Below, in pieces: positions 1-8,829 of a stretch of 64,000 bases of DNA (the first letter of the stretch is position 1; the number at the start of each line of letters is the position of its first letter). Source of the DNA: Aquamicrobium defluvii (lineage in GTDB: Bacteria > Pseudomonadota > Alphaproteobacteria > Rhizobiales > Rhizobiaceae); the NCBI RefSeq assembly GCF_004363725.1, contig NZ_SNZF01000009.1:62001-126000 (forward strand), written 5' to 3'. The notes beneath the pieces are model-generated. The model did not search any database and was not told the DNA's origin. It saw nothing but the letters and a program-made list of their open reading frames with translations. Both the position numbers and the translations under genes were made by a program.

Positions 1-9
1 TTTGCTCAT
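1..9 (-). CDS. start of a gene that continues beyond the left edge
   Basis: Only three codons are visible (ATG AGC AAA, read leftwards). The ATG overlaps the TGA of the DUF2157 gene by four bases (ATGA), the usual sign of translational coupling. DUF2157 genes are often followed by a GDYXXLXY-domain membrane protein, so that is the best guess, but nothing in these nine bases identifies the product. Confidence 0.4.
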
Positions 10-1127
10 GCGTTGCCTCCTTCGGCCTGCGGGGCATCGCTGCCGAGACGGCGCTCAAGCCGGATGATCAGCAGGGCAAGCAGCCCCACCAGAACGGCGG
101 CGAATACGAAGAAGCCCGCCGTTCCCAGCATCGTGCCCATGGTTATCGCATAGATCAGGCAGAGCTCGATGGCGAAGGCCAGATAGGCGATCCAGCGCAA
201 CCCCCGGCTTTCGCGCCCCTGCAGCACGAGCGCGCCCACGATGCCGGCCAGCGTCACCGCCGCGGCAACGGGGAAGCTGCTTTCGCCCTCGACATCGATC
301 TGGATAAGCATCATGGCAACCAGAAAACCGATCAGGGCATGGATCGGCAGGCGTCGGTTGATGCGAACCACGTTGTCCACCTCCGCCGGCAGGATATGCG
401 CAACGGCAAAGAGACACGCCGACACACCCGCCATCATGAATGCAATCTGGAAGGTGTCGCTATCGACTGCATGCCATGTCGCATAGGCTATAAGGGAAAG
501 CAGGATGAGATGGCGCGTCGCCTGGCTGCGCGTCCAGTAGGATATGCCGAACAGGACCGCCGCCACAGGCAAGAACAGCGCCGGAGAATCGACTCTGAAA
601 GAGGCGGTCAGGCCGCCTGTCAGGGCGGCCGCGAGCCAGACATCGGCGATACCCGTCGCCGCGACCGTAAGCGGCCCGGAGCGCAGCACGAGCGCTGCAA
701 GCGCGGTCGCCGCGCACCATGTCAGAATGGCGGCGGATTCGTCTCCGCTCATATGATACATTTGCCCGATCAGGGCGAGAGAGGCACCGAAAGCTGCGGC
801 AGCCACGATCCAGAGCGCTTCACCGATGGCGACGTGCCCCCTGAGCCTGGCGTATGCGCCGCCGACATAACCGCCGAAGATAAGAGCGAACAGCGCCGCG
901 ACGCGGGCCAGTCGCGGGAAAGCTTCCCAGTTCGCGGCAATGAATATGAGAATCCCGGCGCCGAACAGCAGTGCCGCCATCAATGCAAGCACAGCACCCG
1001 GACCAAACGGCTTCCGCTCGCGCCGCTCAGCATCGAGAACCAGCTTTTCCGCCGTGGAACGGTCGATCAGGCCCGATGAAACCCAGCGCTCAACGTCCTG
1101 CCTGAGTTGCACCGCGTAGCGCGCCAT
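6..1127 (-). CDS. DUF2157 domain-containing integral membrane protein
   Basis: A protein of about 373 residues. The first 45 or so residues are soluble and charged, matching the DUF2157 N-terminal region (RQDVERWVSSGLIDRSTAEKL), and are followed by a long run of hydrophobic helices to the C-terminus. It should sit in the inner membrane; no activity is established for the family. The ATG at 1127 is preferred over the ATG two codons upstream (1133) because a TGGA element lies eight bases before it. It is coupled by an ATGA overlap to the gene leaving the window. Family assignment is fairly sure, function unknown. Confidence 0.8.
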   Translation of the reverse strand: MARYAVQLRQDVERWVSSGLIDRSTAEKLVLDAERRERKPFGPGAVLALMAALLFGAGILIFIAANWEAFPRLARVAALFALIFGGYVGGAYARLRGHVAIGEALWIVAAAAFGASLALIGQMYHMSGDESAAILTWCAATALAALVLRSGPLTVAATGIADVWLAAALTGGLTASFRVDSPALFLPVAAVLFGISYWTRSQATRHLILLSLIAYATWHAVDSDTFQIAFMMAGVSACLFAVAHILPAEVDNVVRINRRLPIHALIGFLVAMMLIQIDVEGESSFPVAAAVTLAGIVGALVLQGRESRGLRWIAYLAFAIELCLIYAITMGTMLGTAGFFVFAAVLVGLLALLIIRLERRLGSDAPQAEGGNA

Positions 1128-1363
1128 ATGCATTTTCCATTAAATCAGTAGATTTACCAATCCACATTTCCAAACTGTTGGCAAATCGTCGTTTTTTGAA
1201 TTTGGCCTTTTTATGTCACGGATGTGAAAGGGATGCGATATTGCATTGCACAAAATGCATTGCTGCCATGCGAGTTCTGCTCTTTCAAAGCCCGGCGTGT
1301 CCTCCTATCTAGGCTGCGTACGAAGACGACAGAAACCGCAAGAACAATAAGACGAGCAAGACC

Positions 1364-1504
1364 ATGAACCTGATCCGCAACTATCGCAACTGGCGCCGTT
1401 ACCGGGAAACCGTTTCCGAGTTGAGCCGCCTGAGCAACCGTGAACTGAATGACCTCGGCATCAGCCGCAGCGACATTCATTTCGTAGCCCGCAAGTCGGC
1501 CTGA
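1364..1504 (+). CDS. DUF1127 small protein, copy 1 (46 aa)
   Basis: A 46-residue Arg-rich protein. It opens MNLIRNYRNWRRYRE and carries the DUF1127 core, with SRLSNRELNDLGISRSDI at residues 21-38. DUF1127 proteins in alphaproteobacteria (such as CcaF1 of Rhodobacter) are small stress-related proteins linked to RNA turnover, and their 3' UTRs can carry cuckoo/CcsR RNAs. The same arrangement is seen here. The upstream gap contains CTTTCAA (1282-1288) and CTATCT (1305-1310), which could be a heat-shock or housekeeping sigma promoter, but the match is weak. The stop is followed at once by a short ACCCC-TTC-GGGGT hairpin (1504-1516). Confidence 0.85.
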   Translation: MNLIRNYRNWRRYRETVSELSRLSNRELNDLGISRSDIHFVARKSA

Positions 1505-1552
1505 CCCCTTCGGGGTGGCCATCACCCCGAACAGTTTCGCTGGTAAAAGACG

Positions 1553-1693
1553 ATGAACCTGATCCGCAGCTACCGTAACTGGCGTTCTTACCGGAAGACG
1601 ATGAGCGAACTGGGTCGTTTGTCCAACCGCCAGCTCGATGATGTCGGAATTTCGCGCTTCGAGATCGAACAGATCGTGCGCAAGACATTCTGA
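1553..1693 (+). CDS. DUF1127 small protein, copy 2 (46 aa)
   Basis: A second 46-residue DUF1127 protein, 48 bases after the first and the same length. It begins MNLIRSYRNWRSYRK and has GRLSNRQLDDVGISRFEI in the equivalent position. The upstream sequences are also alike (AAGAC-C or AAGAC-G just before ATG AAC CTG ATC CGC), so the pair is a tandem duplication that has since diverged, mainly in the C-terminal third. The hairpin array with CCTCCTCCC loops begins only eight bases after its stop codon, so this gene and the RNA array probably share a transcript, as in the Rhodobacter ccaF1-CcsR locus. Confidence 0.85.
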   Translation: MNLIRSYRNWRSYRKTMSELGRLSNRQLDDVGISRFEIEQIVRKTF

Positions 1694-1700
1694 CAACGGA

Positions 1701-1818
1701 ATTTCATCGGAGCGACCTCCTCCCCGCTTCGATGAATAAGATCAGCCGCTCCTCCTCCCAATTGGCTGATCACCCTAACGGCGCCCGCCGGAACCTCCTC
1801 CCCCGGCGGGCGCTGTTA
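1701..1818 (+). ncRNA. cuckoo/CcsR-type RNA unit 1 (three hairpins)
   Basis: Three consecutive hairpins each place CCTCCTCCC in the loop. Hairpin 1 is 1701-1737 (inner stem AGCG/CGCT, outer stem CATCG/CGATG). Hairpin 2 is 1740-1771 (8-bp stem GATCAGCC/GGCTGATC). Hairpin 3 is 1776-1818 (about 16 bp, TAACGG... paired with ...GCTGTTA). The loop motif resembles the anti-Shine-Dalgarno end of 16S rRNA. In Rhodobacter, CcsR RNAs with such loops are cleaved from the 3' UTR of a DUF1127 gene and take part in oxidative-stress responses. Position, motif and structure all fit that family. Exact RNA ends are not visible. Confidence 0.8.
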
Positions 1819-1850
1819 AGAAAAATTCAGCTCCCTTTGGAGCAGCCAGT

Positions 1851-1968
1851 TTCGCCGAAGCCGACCTCCTCCCCGGCAACGGCGAACGGTCGATCTCCTC
1901 CTCCTCCCAGGATCGACCACCCTAACGACACCCGCCGGACCTCCTCCCCCGGCGGGTGTTGTCGTTTG
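1851..1968 (+). ncRNA. cuckoo/CcsR-type RNA unit 2 (three hairpins)
   Basis: A second three-hairpin unit with the same order and loop motif. Hairpin 4 is 1851-1886 (TTCGCCG/CGGCGAA outer stem, GCCG/CGGC inner stem). Hairpin 5 is 1888-1918 (GGTCGATC/GATCGACC). Hairpin 6 is 1924-1965 (ACACCCGCCGG/CCGGCGGGTGT). In both units the second and third hairpins are joined by the same linker, ACCCTAACG, and hairpins 3 and 6 are near-identical in the stem core. The stems of the others differ in sequence but keep pairing, which argues for selection on structure and loop. Together with unit 1 it fills the 339-base gap before trmFO. Confidence 0.8.
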
Positions 1969-2032
1969 CGGGAAAGCATGTGGCGTCCGGCCACGCATTG
2001 CATTCCATATCCCGAAGGATTAAGTGCGCGGC

Positions 2033-3442
2033 ATGAGCATCAAGCCCGTTCACATCGTCGGCGGCGGCCTCGCCGGTTCCGAAGCTGCATGGCAGACCGC
2101 GCAGGCCGGTGTCCCCGTCATCCTCCACGAAATGCGCCCCGTGCGCGGCACAGAGGCCCACAAGACCGGAGGGCTGGCCGAACTCGTCTGCTCCAATTCG
2201 TTCCGGTCGGATGATGCCGAAACCAACGCTGTCGGGCTGCTTCACGCCGAAATGCGGCTGGCGGGATCGCTCATCATGCAAGCGGGCGATGCGCATCAGG
2301 TGCCGGCAGGCGGAGCCCTCGCCGTCGATCGCGACGGATTCTCGCAGGCGGTGACGGCAAGGCTGGAGTCGCACCCGCTCATCACCATCGTGCGTGAAGA
2401 GATGGCGTCGCTGCCGCCGGACGAGTGGGATCAGGCAATCATCGCCACCGGTCCGCTGACCGCGCCCGACCTTGCCGCTGCCATTGCCGCAAGGACCGGT
2501 GCCGATGCTCTGGCCTTTTTCGATGCCATCGCGCCAATCGTTCATTTCGATACTATCGATATGAACGTCGCCTGGTTCCAGTCCCGTTACGACAAGGTCG
2601 GCCCCGGAGGAACGGGCAAGGACTACATCAACTGCCCGATGGACAAGGCGCAATACGACGCTTTCATCGAAGCGCTGCTCGCGGGCGACAAAACCGAATT
2701 CAGGGAGTGGGAAGGCACGCCCTATTTCGACGGCTGCCTGCCGATCGAGGTCATGGCCGAACGTGGCCCTGAAACGCTCCGTCATGGGCCGATGAAGCCG
2801 ATGGGGCTTACCAATGCCCACAATCCGACCGTCAAGCCCCATGCCGTGGTGCAGTTGCGGCAGGACAATGCGCTGGGCACGCTCTACAATATGGTCGGCT
2901 TCCAGACGAAACTGAAATATGCCGATCAGGTCCGGATCTTCCGCACCATTCCGGGGCTGGAGAATGCCGATTTTGCACGGCTTGGCGGGTTGCATCGCAA
3001 CACCTACATCAATTCGCCGCAACTGCTGGACGGCACATTGCAGCTCAGGGCGCGCCCCGGACTTCGCTTTGCCGGCCAGATCACCGGCTGCGAGGGATAT
3101 GTCGAAAGCGCCGCCATCGGCCTTCTTGCCGGACGGTTCGCCGCCGCCGCGCGCCTCGGCCGCCCGCTTTCCGCGCCGCCGCTCACCACCGCCTTCGGCG
3201 CGCTGCTCAACCACATCACCGGCGGCCATATCGTTTCGGACGATGAGCCCGGAAAACGCTCCTTCCAGCCGATGAACATCAACTTCGGTCTGTTCCCTCC
3301 GGTGGAAGCGCCCAAAGTGGAAGGCAAGCGGCTGCGCGGCAAGGAAAAGACCCTTGCCAGGAAAAGGGCCATGACGGCGCGCGCCCTTCAGGACTGCTCG
3401 GCATGGCTGGGGGTGGCCGGAGACACCCGGGCAGCCGAATAG
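2033..3442 (+). CDS. trmFO: methylenetetrahydrofolate--tRNA-(uracil-54-C5)-methyltransferase TrmFO
   Basis: A protein of 469 residues. TrmFO uses methylene-tetrahydrofolate and FADH2 to make ribothymidine at position 54 in the T loop of tRNAs. The N-terminal dinucleotide motif [12 protein letters not shown] (residues 7-18) and the conserved [13 protein letters not shown] segment are diagnostic; later parts ([26 protein letters not shown]) also match. The GTG at 2024, nine bases earlier, is possible, since a GAAGGA element lies only four bases before it. The ATG at 2033 is chosen because family members begin close to the GGGLAG motif. It stands alone; the next gene converges. Confidence 0.93.
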   Translation: MSIKPVHIVGGGLAGSEAAWQTAQAGVPVILHEMRPVRGTEAHKTGGLAELVCSNSFRSDDAETNAVGLLHAEMRLAGSLIMQAGDAHQVPAGGALAVDRDGFSQAVTARLESHPLITIVREEMASLPPDEWDQAIIATGPLTAPDLAAAIAARTGADALAFFDAIAPIVHFDTIDMNVAWFQSRYDKVGPGGTGKDYINCPMDKAQYDAFIEALLAGDKTEFREWEGTPYFDGCLPIEVMAERGPETLRHGPMKPMGLTNAHNPTVKPHAVVQLRQDNALGTLYNMVGFQTKLKYADQVRIFRTIPGLENADFARLGGLHRNTYINSPQLLDGTLQLRARPGLRFAGQITGCEGYVESAAIGLLAGRFAAAARLGRPLSAPPLTTAFGALLNHITGGHIVSDDEPGKRSFQPMNINFGLFPPVEAPKVEGKRLRGKEKTLARKRAMTARALQDCSAWLGVAGDTRAAE

Positions 3443-3445
3443 GCT

Positions 3446-4291
3446 CTACCGCCATCCTCTGGCGGCATGGCGCCACAAAAGCCAGTGGCGGCGAAAATGC
3501 GAAAGCGCAATTTTTCCGCCCAGAACATCCTGCTGCCGGCCCTCCATGCGCCGCAGGGTTTCCGCGGTCAAAGCCAGCGGCAGGAATGCGGGGCGCAACG
3601 AGACCGGCAGTGAGGACGCCCCTTTCTGGAAAGCCAGAAGATGCTCTCTTGCAAGCGCGATCATCGCTGCCACGGCCCGCAAGGCGCCTTCCCTGTCCTG
3701 CCCTTTGACAAAATCCTCCGGCGAGCTGCCCACAGCCTGAAGAAGGTCGGCCGGGATGTAGCATTGCCCCCTTGCCCGGTGCAGCGGCAGGAGAAGCAAC
3801 AGGCCCGTCATTGCCTGCGCGCAGCCGGCATGACCCGCAAGCTCCGAAAACCGCTGTGCAGCCCCTGGATCAAGTACCAGCGCCGCAAGCTGGATGATGG
3901 CGCTGGCTGTTTCGCCGCAATAACCTTCGAGATCGGTACGCGAAGGCATCGGATCGTCATAGAGGTCGAAAATACGGGCTTCCAGATAGTTCCCGAAGGC
4001 CGGAAGCGGCAGATGAAACTGCGCGATGGCCGCGCGCAAGGCGTCGGCGGCGGGCTGCCCCGTTTCCACCGGATCGTAAGGCGCGCTGAGCGTGTCCCGC
4101 CACCACTGCAGCCTCACCTCTCCGGGCAGTGCCTCGCGGATACGGTCGCGCACGCCCGCGATCTCGGCGTTGAACGCATAAAGCGCAAGAAGCGCATCAC
4201 GCTTCTCCGGCGGGGCATAGAGCGCGGCGAGGTAGCGGTCATGATCGGCCTCGCGCACGGCCTGCATGACCAGGGGCGATGCGCTGTCCAT
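3446..4291 (-). CDS. squalene/phytoene synthase family protein, NDUFAF6-like
   Basis: A protein of 281 residues with the squalene/phytoene synthase fold, recognisable from ALYAFNAEIAGVRD near residue 36, QWWRDTL near 62 and the YCGETASA segment near 123. The Asp-rich DxxxD motifs that bind prenyl diphosphate in true synthases are not seen at the expected places. That is typical of the NDUFAF6 subgroup, whose mitochondrial member assists complex I assembly. The gene begins a few bases after an NDUFAF3-like gene, which supports an assembly role rather than isoprenoid synthesis. The complex I function is inferred from these relatives. Confidence 0.8.
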   Translation of the reverse strand: MDSASPLVMQAVREADHDRYLAALYAPPEKRDALLALYAFNAEIAGVRDRIREALPGEVRLQWWRDTLSAPYDPVETGQPAADALRAAIAQFHLPLPAFGNYLEARIFDLYDDPMPSRTDLEGYCGETASAIIQLAALVLDPGAAQRFSELAGHAGCAQAMTGLLLLLPLHRARGQCYIPADLLQAVGSSPEDFVKGQDREGALRAVAAMIALAREHLLAFQKGASSLPVSLRPAFLPLALTAETLRRMEGRQQDVLGGKIALSHFRRHWLLWRHAARGWR

Positions 4292-4295
4292 GAAA

Positions 4296-4685
4296 TCAGT
4301 CGACGGCGATCAGTGCGGCGGCGACGGCGCGATCATCTGCGAGCAGAACGTTGTAGGTGCGCACGGCAGCCCCGGTCGACATGGGATCGGACGCGATTCC
4401 GGCTTCCTTGAGAACTGACCGCAGATCTTTGGGCACGGGTCTCAGGTCGACACCCGTGCCCACCAGAAAGATCTCGATCTCTCCCGCCTCGGCAAGCACG
4501 CGATTGAAGTCGTCGGCGGTCAGCCTCTCCCGATCCGCCGGCTCCCAGCCATATATGCCGGAAGGAAGGCACAGGATCGACCCCTTGTGCGACATTTCCG
4601 CAAAGCGGAACCCGCCGTTTCCATACGCCTCGATGGGCGCACGGCCGGGAAAATGCGCCTCGCGCATGACGATACCCTGTCCCAT
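4296..4685 (-). CDS. Mth938/DUF498 domain protein, NDUFAF3-like
   Basis: About 129 residues forming one Mth938-like (DUF498) domain: REAHFPGRAPIEAYGNGGFRF near the start, GSILCLPSGIYGW, and IEIFLVGTGVDLRPVP in the middle. The mitochondrial relative NDUFAF3 is a complex I assembly factor. It lies between secDF and the NDUFAF6-like gene on the same strand, with 4 and about 39 bases between them. Three starts are possible: GTG at 4721, ATG at 4685, and ATG at 4667, which has a CAGGG element seven bases upstream. 4685 gives the usual family N-terminus, but 4667 cannot be excluded. Confidence 0.82.
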   Translation of the reverse strand: MGQGIVMREAHFPGRAPIEAYGNGGFRFAEMSHKGSILCLPSGIYGWEPADRERLTADDFNRVLAEAGEIEIFLVGTGVDLRPVPKDLRSVLKEAGIASDPMSTGAAVRTYNVLLADDRAVAAALIAVD

Positions 4686-4724
4686 TCGTGAACAGTACCC
4701 GCTCTCTTGCTCCGTCGCCACAGG

Positions 4725-7292
4725 CTAGCTGCCAGAGGCCGGAGCCACCGTGGACGATGCGCCGCTCTTCCTGGCCCCATCCTCCTTTTCGAACGTCTCC
4801 GACCGCAGCTTGAACAGAATAAGCATCGGACCGGCGATGAACACGGAAGAGTAGCTGCCTACGAACACACCGACGATGATCGCGAACACGAAGGAAGAGA
4901 TCACCTCGCCGCCATAGAGGTAGAGAGCGGCCAGAGCCAGAAGCACCGTCAGACCTGTCAGGATCGTGCGCGACAGCGTGTGGTTGAGCGCCAGATTGAT
5001 AATCTCCTCAATCGGCATTTTCTTGTATTTGCGTAACATTTCCCGGATCCGGTCATAGATCACGACCGTATCGTTGATCGAATAGCCGACCACCGTAAGG
5101 ATTGCCGCAATGGAGGACAGATTGAACTCCAGCCCTAAGAATACGTAGATGCCCACGATGATGATGACGTCATGAGCTGTGGAGACGACGGCTCCGATGC
5201 CGAACTGCCATTCGAAGCGGAACCAGATGTACACCAGCAAGGCCAGCATCGAGACGAGGATGCCAATGGTGCCGGTCCATGCCAGTTCGCTTGAAACGGT
5301 CGGGCCCACCGTCTCGACGCGACGGAAATCGTAGTCTTCGGCGAACTCGCCCTTGATCTTCTCCACGGCGGACTGCTCGGCATTGTCGCCCGCATCCTGC
5401 GCCGCGACACGAACCATCAGCTCGCCTTCGGTACCGAACTCCTGAACCTGGACATCGCCGAGATTAAGCTGTTCGAGACGTGAACGTACGTCGGCGGCAT
5501 CCGCCTGATGGGACTTCGCCTGTATCTCGATCATCGACCCGCCCTTGAAGTCGACGCCGTAGTTGAAGTCCTTGACGAACATCATGGCGATGATGGCGAC
5601 GGACAAGATGCCCGAAAGCGCGAATGCCCAGTTGCGGAACTTCATGAAGGGCAGAGACGGCTCCAGCGGCAGATAATGCACGAGCCCCTTGGGGAACTCG
5701 GTCGGCTTGGAACGCTTGATCCAGAACGCAACCATCCAGCGCGTCAGCGTGAAAGCCGTGAAGACGGTGGTGATGATACCGATGCCGAGCGTCACGGCAA
5801 AGCCGCGCACCGGGCCCGTGCCCACATAGAAAAGGATCACCGCAACGATAAAGGTGGTGAGGTTCGCGTCGACAACGGTGGCGAGCGCCTGCTTGAAGCC
5901 CTGATCGAAGGACTGGACGATCGATTTCCCATACGCACGTTCCTCACGTACGCGCTCGAAGATGATGATGTTGGAGTCGACCGCCATGCCCATCGTAAGA
6001 ACGATACCGGCGATACCCGGCAATGTGAGCGTCGACCCCATCAGGGTCAGTATGGCGATCATCATCGCCACGTTGGCCGCAAGCGCCAGGTTGGCGATGA
6101 GGCCGAGCTTTCCATAGACCAGCAGCATGCAGCCGATCACCAGAACGGCGCCGACCATGGAGGCGAATTTTCCGGCGCTGATGGAGTCCGCGCCGAGGCT
6201 CGGGCCGACGGTCCGCTCTTCCACGATCGTCAGCGTGGCGGGCAGCGCGCCAGCGCGCAGCAGCACGGCGAGATCGTTCGCGCTCTGTGGCGTGAAGGAA
6301 CCGGAAATCTGCCCCGAGCCTCCGAGGATCGGCTCGTTGATGCGCGGCGCCGAGATCACCTGATTGTCGAGGATGATGGCGAAGAGCTTGCCGGTATTCT
6401 GCTGGGTCGCCTGACCGAAGCGACCGGCACCTTTCGAATCGAAGCGGAACGAGACGACCGGCTCGTTCGTGCGCTGGTCGAAAGTCGCCTGCGCATCGAT
6501 AAGGTTTTCACCGGAAACGATGACCCTGTTCTCGATCAGGTACGGAACTGGCGGATCGTCGCGCGAGAACATGACGGTCGATCCGGCTGGAGGACGCCCT
6601 TCCATGGCTTCCTGAACCGGCACGGTCTGGTCGACCATCTGGAAGGTCAGCTTCGCGGTCTGGCCAAGGATGTCCTTGAGGCGCTGAGGGTCCTGCAGGC
6701 CCGGCACCTGTACAAGAATGCGGTCGTCGCCCTGACGCTGGACGATCGGCTCGGTGGTGCCGAGTTCGTTGACGCGGCGCCCCACCACCTCGATGGACTG
6801 GTTGAGGGCGGTTGCCGTGCGATAGCTGATGCCTTCGTCGGTCATGGTGAAGCGGAGCAGGCCGGGCTCCGGCTCGTCCATCGCCATTTCCGTAACGCTG
6901 CCCGTGCCGAACAATCCGGAAGAAACCGGCGTGGTCAGCGATTTCAGCGCCTCCTTGGCGGCGGCGATCTGGTTCGCATCGCGGATGCGGACCTGTACGA
7001 CCTTGCCGGTTCCCGAAAGCCCGGTGTAACCGATGCGCGTATCGCGAAGCTGCGTTCTGATCTCGTCGCGCGCGCTTTCGAGCTGTGCCTTGATCAGATC
7101 GTTGGTGTCGATCTTGAGCAGGATGTGCGATCCACCCTGCAGATCGAGCCCCAACGTCATCTGCCGGGTGGGAAACCAGTTCGGCAGAGACGATATCAGC
7201 GACTGCGGATAGATGTTGGGCAGCGAGAACAGCACGCCCAGCAGGACGACGGCCCAGATAGAAAACGTCTTCCAGCGCGAGAAATAAAGCAT
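4725..7292 (-). CDS. secDF: protein translocase subunit SecDF (fused)
   Basis: About 855 residues, joining SecD and SecF in one chain. The SecD half starts with a membrane anchor, then GLDLQGGSHILLKID, a large periplasmic region and an RND-type helix bundle (TMGMAVDSNIIIFERVREE). The SecF half starts near residue 545 with its own anchor, GVDFKGGSMIEIQ and a second bundle (VVGYSINDTVVIYDRIRE). SecDF uses the proton gradient to pull exported proteins through SecYEG. yajC lies just upstream on the same strand. The ATG at 7292 (MLYFSRWK) is chosen as the usual SecD start; an in-frame ATG at 7340 would add 16 residues. Confidence 0.95.
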   Translation of the reverse strand: MLYFSRWKTFSIWAVVLLGVLFSLPNIYPQSLISSLPNWFPTRQMTLGLDLQGGSHILLKIDTNDLIKAQLESARDEIRTQLRDTRIGYTGLSGTGKVVQVRIRDANQIAAAKEALKSLTTPVSSGLFGTGSVTEMAMDEPEPGLLRFTMTDEGISYRTATALNQSIEVVGRRVNELGTTEPIVQRQGDDRILVQVPGLQDPQRLKDILGQTAKLTFQMVDQTVPVQEAMEGRPPAGSTVMFSRDDPPVPYLIENRVIVSGENLIDAQATFDQRTNEPVVSFRFDSKGAGRFGQATQQNTGKLFAIILDNQVISAPRINEPILGGSGQISGSFTPQSANDLAVLLRAGALPATLTIVEERTVGPSLGADSISAGKFASMVGAVLVIGCMLLVYGKLGLIANLALAANVAMMIAILTLMGSTLTLPGIAGIVLTMGMAVDSNIIIFERVREERAYGKSIVQSFDQGFKQALATVVDANLTTFIVAVILFYVGTGPVRGFAVTLGIGIITTVFTAFTLTRWMVAFWIKRSKPTEFPKGLVHYLPLEPSLPFMKFRNWAFALSGILSVAIIAMMFVKDFNYGVDFKGGSMIEIQAKSHQADAADVRSRLEQLNLGDVQVQEFGTEGELMVRVAAQDAGDNAEQSAVEKIKGEFAEDYDFRRVETVGPTVSSELAWTGTIGILVSMLALLVYIWFRFEWQFGIGAVVSTAHDVIIIVGIYVFLGLEFNLSSIAAILTVVGYSINDTVVIYDRIREMLRKYKKMPIEEIINLALNHTLSRTILTGLTVLLALAALYLYGGEVISSFVFAIIVGVFVGSYSSVFIAGPMLILFKLRSETFEKEDGARKSGASSTVAPASGS

Positions 7293-7355
7293 CAGTCGAA
7301 AACCTGTTGGCGTGCCCGTAGGCGATGTAATGAGGGCCATCGGCCCCCAATACGG

Positions 7356-7691
7356 TTATTTCTTGGCGTTCTGGTTCGCTACCGGTTCACCCTTGACGCG
7401 CACATCGGCAATGGTCGAACGAAGCGCAGTCACTTTCATGCCGCCGAGATCGACCTCCAGCTCGTTATCGTCGATCACCTTGGTTACCTTGCCGACAAGA
7501 CCGCCACCCGTGATGACCGTATCGCCACGGCGGATGGCCTGCAGCATCTCGCCACGCTTCTTCATCTGCGCGCGCTGCGGGCGGATGATCAGAAAATACA
7601 TTACCACGAAAATGAGGATGAACGGCAGTATGCTGATGAGCATATCGGGAGCGCCGCCTGCTGCCTGCGCATATGCCGGGGTCACGAACAT
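7356..7691 (-). CDS. yajC: preprotein translocase subunit YajC
   Basis: A protein of 111 residues with one membrane helix (about residues 19-38, ending in the conserved FLIIRPQRAQMKK) and the small YajC cytoplasmic domain containing GDTVITGGGLVGKV. YajC associates with SecDF and SecYEG in the inner membrane. The gene is first in the yajC-secDF-NDUFAF3-like-NDUFAF6-like string and is divergent from the DUF815 ATPase. An AGGAG-type element (reading TTCCAGGAGTAATTC before the ATG) supports the start. Confidence 0.95.
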   Translation of the reverse strand: MFVTPAYAQAAGGAPDMLISILPFILIFVVMYFLIIRPQRAQMKKRGEMLQAIRRGDTVITGGGLVGKVTKVIDDNELEVDLGGMKVTALRSTIADVRVKGEPVANQNAKK

Positions 7692-7867
7692 GAATTACTC
7701 CTGGAATGTAAGGAAAGCCGCAATCCGGCCAGAAAATCCGCCGGAATATAGTCGCTCAAGCGGCCATTGCAACCGCGCTTGGCAGGCCATCCCGCGCTTT
7801 TCGCACCAATCGGCGCATGCTACAGCCTGCCATGTTCCTCAATTGACAGGCATGAAACGTATTTCCC

Positions 7868-8749
7868 ATGACCGACAGCAGCGTTGACATCCTGAACCGA
7901 AAGCTCGACCAGTTGATCGAGGCGATAGCCCGCCTCGCCCCTTCTCAACCTCCCCCCAGCGACCTGGATTGCGCCGACTGCTTCGTATGGCAGGCTGAAA
8001 CGTCGTTTCTGGAGCCGGTGCACAGCATCAACCGCGTCGACATCGACCTCATCAAGGGCGTGGACCGGGTTCGCGACATCCTCATCGACAATACGGAGCG
8101 TTTCGCGGCCGGATTGCCGGCCAACAACGTGCTGCTCTGGGGCGCGCGCGGCATGGGGAAATCCTCGCTCGTCAAGGCTTCGCACGCCGCCATCAATGCA
8201 TCCGGAAAGACGGACAAGCCACTGAAACTGATCGAGATTCATCGTGAGGATATCGACACCCTCCCCCGGTTGATGGCCATCCTCAAGGCGGCGCCCTACA
8301 GCTTCATCCTTTTTTGCGACGACCTTTCGTTCGACCATGACGACACCTCCTACAAGTCCCTGAAAGCGGCGCTCGAAGGCGGCGTCGAGGGGCGGCCGCA
8401 AAACGTCATCTTCTACGCGACCTCCAACCGCCGCCACCTTCTGCCGCGCGATATGATCGACAACGAGCGTTCGACGGCGATCAATCCTTCAGAGGCCGTG
8501 GAAGAAAAGGTGTCGCTGTCGGATCGTTTCGGGCTGTGGCTAGGTTTCCACAAATGTTCGCAGGACGACTATCTGGAGATGGTGAATGCTTATGCCGGCC
8601 ACTATGGGCTGGAACTGGATGAGGAAGACCTTCGCGCAGAGGCGCTTGAATGGGCCACGACGCGCGGAAGCCGCTCCGGTCGCGTCGCATGGCAATTCAT
8701 CCAGGACCTTGCCGGCCGGCTGGGAAAGCCGCTCAAGGCCGCAAACTGA
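7868..8749 (+). CDS. DUF815 family AAA+ ATP-binding protein
   Basis: A protein of 293 residues. The Walker A motif is GARGMGKSS at about residues 94-102, and the Walker B-like FILFCDDLSF is near residue 141. A sensor-type segment (VIFYATSNRRHLLP) follows. These match the DUF815 group of AAA+ ATPases, widely conserved in alphaproteobacteria but without a settled substrate. A conserved C-terminal helical region (SRSGRVAWQFIQDLAGR) is present. It is divergent from yajC and convergent with the NlpD-like gene. The ATPase call is firm; the role is unknown. Confidence 0.85.
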   Translation: MTDSSVDILNRKLDQLIEAIARLAPSQPPPSDLDCADCFVWQAETSFLEPVHSINRVDIDLIKGVDRVRDILIDNTERFAAGLPANNVLLWGARGMGKSSLVKASHAAINASGKTDKPLKLIEIHREDIDTLPRLMAILKAAPYSFILFCDDLSFDHDDTSYKSLKAALEGGVEGRPQNVIFYATSNRRHLLPRDMIDNERSTAINPSEAVEEKVSLSDRFGLWLGFHKCSQDDYLEMVNAYAGHYGLELDEEDLRAEALEWATTRGSRSGRVAWQFIQDLAGRLGKPLKAAN

Positions 8750-8753
8750 AAAA

Positions 8754-8775
8754 CCCGCCCCTTAAGCGGGGCGGG
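8754..8775 (-). terminator. intrinsic terminator for the minus-strand nlpD-side operon
   Basis: CCCGCCCC (8754-8761) pairs with GGGGCGGG (8768-8775) around a 6-base loop. Read on the minus strand the hairpin is followed directly by TTTTT, the classic rho-independent form. It lies between the convergent DUF815 and NlpD-like genes and should end transcription coming from the latter. Confidence 0.7.
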
Positions 8776-8829
8776 CCTGAAAAGCGGGCCGGACTGGAGG
8801 TCAGGCGGCCCGCGACCAGATTTTTCCAT

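Noticed and set aside
5508-7751. A 747-codon open frame on the plus strand opposite secDF
   Set aside because: It is the antisense shadow of a strongly conserved gene, rich in Arg, His and Asp, with no family match and no ribosome binding site.
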